Of a stretch of DNA of 7,669 nt, positions 5,072 to 7,669 are shown piece after piece (positions within the stretch are counted from its first letter, which is position 1; each line of letters begins with the position of its first letter). Origin of the DNA: Spirochaetaceae bacterium (GTDB taxonomy: Bacteria; Spirochaetota; Spirochaetia; Treponematales; Treponemataceae); contig JAISTZ010000020.1 in assembly GCA_031272345.1 (NCBI GenBank), positions 1 through 7,669 of the forward strand. The letters are read 5' to 3'. The notes beneath the pieces are model-generated. The model did not search any database. It was not told the DNA's origin and saw nothing but the letters and a program-made list of their open reading frames with translations. The position numbers and the translations under genes were made by a program.

Positions 5072-6988
5072 ATGGTCAACCTAAAGGAACGGGCGGAGGA
5101 GCTGGAGACCCTCATCGGGGGCTACCAGAACTCCTACTACAACGGTGAAGCCGAAATCAGCGACGGGGAATTCGACGCCCTCTGGGACGAACTCAAGGCA
5201 ATCGCCCCGGAGAGCCCGGTGCTGCAAAGAATCGGCGCCGATTCGGGGACCTTCCCCAAGGCCCGGCACATCATGCCCATGGGCAGCCAGGAAAAGGCCG
5301 CCAACCCCGAGGAATTCCGCCGGTGGGCGGAGAAGCACCCCTACGGGGAATACCTGGTGGAGCACAAGCTCGACGGGGCCAGCCTGGAGCTCCAGTACGA
5401 GGGGGGGGAGCTCCTCCGGGCCGTAACCCGGGGGGACGGCGCCGTCGGGGACGACATAACCGCCAATGCCCGGAAGATGCAAGGGGTGCTCCCGCGCCTG
5501 GGGGACGATTCCGGGGCGGGATTTTCCGGCGGCGTCCGGGGGGAGGTGATCATGACCCACCATGTGCACCGGGCCTTCTTCAGGGACAAGGCCAACTGCC
5601 GGAACGCCGCCAACGGGCTTATGAAGCGCAAGGACGGCGAGGGGAGCGAGCGCCTCCAATTCATCGCCTACGACGCCTTTTGCCCGGAGAATCCCCCCTT
5701 CGCGGACGAGGCGGAAAAAATCGCCTGGCTCACGAAAGCGGGCTTCTTCGTCACCCCCCTCTTCCTGTGCAAAAGCGCGGAGGAGGTCGTCGCCCTGCGG
5801 GAAAAAATCGAGGGTGACCGGGAGGCCATCGACTGGGACATCGACGGCCTGGTGGTGAAGGGCCGGGAGATCGACCTGGAGGACGCGGGGCGGGCCAGGC
5901 CGGAGAAGCAAATCGCCTTCAAGTTCAGCCTGGAAGAGGCCGAGACCGTCCTCCGGCAGGTGGAGTGGAGCGAATCCGGGGCCACCTACACGCCCATCGC
6001 CCTCTTCGACCCGGTGTCCCTGGGGGGCACCCAGGTGAAGCGGGCCAGCCTGGTGAACCCGGCGATCATCGAGGCCCTGGGGGTAAAAATCGGGTGCACT
6101 ATCGGGGTGACCAAGCGGGGGGAAATCATCCCCAAGGTGGAGCGGGTCCTCGGGACGCCCCCGGACGCGGAGGCCGTCCCCATCCCGGAAACCTGCGCCT
6201 CCTGCGGCGCGGCCCTGGTGAACGAAGGGACCCGGCTCTATTGCCCCAACGGGGACTGCCCCAAGCGGATCCTCCACAGGCTGCAAAAATGGGCCGCCGT
6301 CCTGGACATCCGGGAATTCGGTGAAACCCTCATCGGCTATCTCTTCGATTCCCGCAGGGTCCGGTCAATCTACGACCTCTACACCCTCACGGTGCAGGAC
6401 CTCACCCCCTTCTTCCTCCAGGACGAAAGCCTGGCAAAGGAAAAGCGCTCCCTGGGGGCGGAGAAGGCCGTGCAGTCCCTCTACGCCAGGACCACGGTGA
6501 CTCTGCCGGTGTTCGCCGCGGGGTTCGACATCGAGGGGATCGGGGTGACTCTTATGGAAAAGCTCTGCGCCGCCGGGTTCGACACCCTGGACAAGCTGCT
6601 CGGCGCGGACGCGGAATCCATCGCCCAGGTGAACGGATTCGCCGAGATAACCGCCCGCGCCCTGGTTGAGGGACTCGCCGCGTGCAGGGACGAGATGCTC
6701 CGTCTCGTGGGGGAGGGAAAAATCACCATCCAGGCCCCCCGGGGGGAGCAGAAACTCGCGGGCAAGTCCTTCTGCTTTACCGGGGAGCTCCGCTCCATGA
6801 AGCGGGGGGACGCCGAGCGCATGGTGAAGGAAGCCGGGGGCGCAACCAAGTCATCGGTCACGAGGGATCTCTCCTTCCTGGTGACCAACGACCGGACGAG
6901 CGGCTCCGGCAAAAACGCCAGGGCCGCGGAGCTCGGCATCCCGGTCATCAGTGAGGAAGAATTCCTCGCCATGGTTGCCGCGCCTTAG
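5072..6988 (+). CDS. ligA: NAD-dependent DNA ligase, LigA type
   Basis: It seals nicks in duplex DNA using NAD+ during replication and repair in the cytoplasm. The ATG at 5072 gives 638 residues, slightly below the usual 670 or so. A TTG at 5003 would add 23 residues with no homology to the family start and is rejected. Domains in order: Ia with YYNGEAEISDGEFDAL (about 22-37); adenylation domain with catalytic Lys99 in HKLDG, TRGDG (119-123), GVRGEV (154-159), DIDGLVVK (256-263) and AFKF (282-285); OB fold (about 295-370); zinc finger with Cys375, 378, 391 and 396; helix-hairpin-helix region (about 475-545); C-terminal BRCT (about 562-637) with CFTGEL. All domains are present, so it is probably functional. 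Several positions are unusual, including SESGATYTP where VGRTG is expected. Divergent from the porin, and its TAG overlaps the TAA of the convergent PfkB gene. Confidence 0.95.
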   Translation: MVNLKERAEELETLIGGYQNSYYNGEAEISDGEFDALWDELKAIAPESPVLQRIGADSGTFPKARHIMPMGSQEKAANPEEFRRWAEKHPYGEYLVEHKLDGASLELQYEGGELLRAVTRGDGAVGDDITANARKMQGVLPRLGDDSGAGFSGGVRGEVIMTHHVHRAFFRDKANCRNAANGLMKRKDGEGSERLQFIAYDAFCPENPPFADEAEKIAWLTKAGFFVTPLFLCKSAEEVVALREKIEGDREAIDWDIDGLVVKGREIDLEDAGRARPEKQIAFKFSLEEAETVLRQVEWSESGATYTPIALFDPVSLGGTQVKRASLVNPAIIEALGVKIGCTIGVTKRGEIIPKVERVLGTPPDAEAVPIPETCASCGAALVNEGTRLYCPNGDCPKRILHRLQKWAAVLDIREFGETLIGYLFDSRRVRSIYDLYTLTVQDLTPFFLQDESLAKEKRSLGAEKAVQSLYARTTVTLPVFAAGFDIEGIGVTLMEKLCAAGFDTLDKLLGADAESIAQVNGFAEITARALVEGLAACRDEMLRLVGEGKITIQAPRGEQKLAGKSFCFTGELRSMKRGDAERMVKEAGGATKSSVTRDLSFLVTNDRTSGSGKNARAAELGIPVISEEEFLAMVAAP

Positions 6989-7669
6989 TCCGCACACGGC
7001 GCAATGTTCACATCAAAATATACTTTCTCAAATATTTTTGCAGTCAATGTATCGCCGAAACCGCTTGGCTTTTCTGAAGAACAGGCCGGGTATCCGGTGC
7101 CGCCTTCCTGGATTATAGTGACACCATTTTTCCCTCGGGAAAAAAGTATGTGTTCCGATATGTTTGCGTCCCCGTAGCGTATGTCAACTATTCGTGCGTC
7201 AAAGGTATCCATAATGATGCGGAGATCATGTTCAGACGGAACAGGCGCACATTCTTTTTCCGTGTTGTGTTTTTTTCCCAATAAACCCATGAACGTGTTA
7301 TACTCACCTATCAGCATATCGGCCTTTCCGCGTACCGCCGCATTAAATTCTTCCAGGGTTATTTTTGTGTATAAATCATGGGGCACCATATCGAAAATAA
7401 TTTTTGCCCCGATGGAAGCGGCGGTTTCCATCAATGCTGTGGATTGTTCAACCGCACAGCGCGTAAGAAAATGACCGGCCACGAATATAAAATCGGATTT
7501 TTGTATCAGGTTCAGTTTTATAAACTCTTTCAAGTTTTCCGGATCATAATCATTCGTAGTGGTTTTTAGATTATCGTTCTTTATGAGAATCCTGCTGTTG
7601 CCGTCATAAATCATAGTAGAAAAAGCCGTGGGCTTTTGCGCCCCTTCGATGAATGAGATGATATTTCTT
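6985..7669 (-). CDS. PfkB-family (ribokinase-like) sugar or nucleoside kinase, cut by the right edge
   Basis: The frame is open through the right edge (18 further codons before the ATG at 7614-7612), so 228 residues are visible and the N-terminus is missing. PfkB kinases transfer the gamma-phosphate of ATP to a sugar, nucleoside or related alcohol in the cytoplasm. The evidence is the overall order ADMLIGEYNTF, GKNGVTII and SGFGDTLTAKI. The last matches the family GAGD anion-hole and catalytic-Asp motif, with Phe in place of Ala (GFGD at 7051-7062). Only 21 residues follow this motif, whereas typical members have roughly 45-60, so the C-terminal helices seem to be missing or shortened. The DNA is clearly more AT-rich than the ligase gene, with AT-ending codons, hinting at a different origin. 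Substrate unknown. It could be a decaying or divergent copy; the family call is fairly firm, activity is not. Confidence 0.68.
   Translation of the reverse strand, partial: RNIISFIEGAQKPTAFSTMIYDGNSRILIKNDNLKTTTNDYDPENLKEFIKLNLIQKSDFIFVAGHFLTRCAVEQSTALMETAASIGAKIIFDMVPHDLYTKITLEEFNAAVRGKADMLIGEYNTFMGLLGKKHNTEKECAPVPSEHDLRIIMDTFDARIVDIRYGDANISEHILFSRGKNGVTIIQEGGTGYPACSSEKPSGFGDTLTAKIFEKVYFDVNIAPCAD

Noticed and set aside
5401..5408. G8 run inside the ligase as a second phase-variable tract
   Set aside because: It encodes Glu-Gly-Gly-Glu in an intact, probably essential gene. A run of eight is ordinary in such GC-rich coding DNA.
5081..6286. 401-codon open frame on the minus strand
   Set aside because: It is antisense to the ligase and gives a Gly/Pro/Val-rich product with no recognisable domain. 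Codon bias of the ligase explains its openness.

Overview
The window looks like chromosomal DNA from a GC-rich spirochaete, plausibly a Treponema relative such as those of termite guts. That assignment is inference. It rests on a diderm cell with signal-peptide beta-barrel proteins and lipoproteins, on a poly-G/C tract beside an outer-membrane protein gene (a theme known from Treponema pallidum), and on general gene style. No rRNA, tRNA, CRISPR array or insertion sequence is visible.

Layout: the left edge holds the 3' end of an unrecognised plus-strand gene (1-294). Four genes follow on the minus strand. In transcription order they are a porin-like outer-membrane barrel (4926-3570), a CotH-kinase-like lipoprotein (3527-2301), a small outer-membrane barrel (2304-1615) and a Fic-family AMP-transferase with a C-terminal winged helix (1480-311). 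The first three have operon spacing (a 42-base gap, then an ATGA stop/start overlap). The Fic gene lies behind a 134-base AT-rich gap full of inverted repeats and may have its own control. On the plus strand, diverging from the porin, is an NAD-dependent DNA ligase (5072-6988). It ends in a stop-on-stop overlap with a convergent, AT-richer PfkB-family gene that runs off the right edge (7669-6985).

The main discovery is at 4867-4975. A near-consensus promoter (TTGACA, 17-base spacer, TATAGT), a good ribosome-binding site and an ATG lie upstream of the porin. Between that ATG and the porin reading frame sit an A8 run, a C16 run and a (CA)6 repeat on the coding strand. With the 16 cytosines shown here the ATG frame stops after 24 codons. 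With 15 or 18 cytosines, or one extra CA unit, it would run straight into a complete signal peptide and the whole barrel. Only one of the three frames is productive. This is the architecture of a phase-variable contingency locus, captured in the OFF state. Polarity could also affect the CotH-like gene and the small barrel, making the set a candidate switchable envelope module. A homopolymer-length sequencing error could give the same picture for this one copy, but the slippage-prone design would remain.
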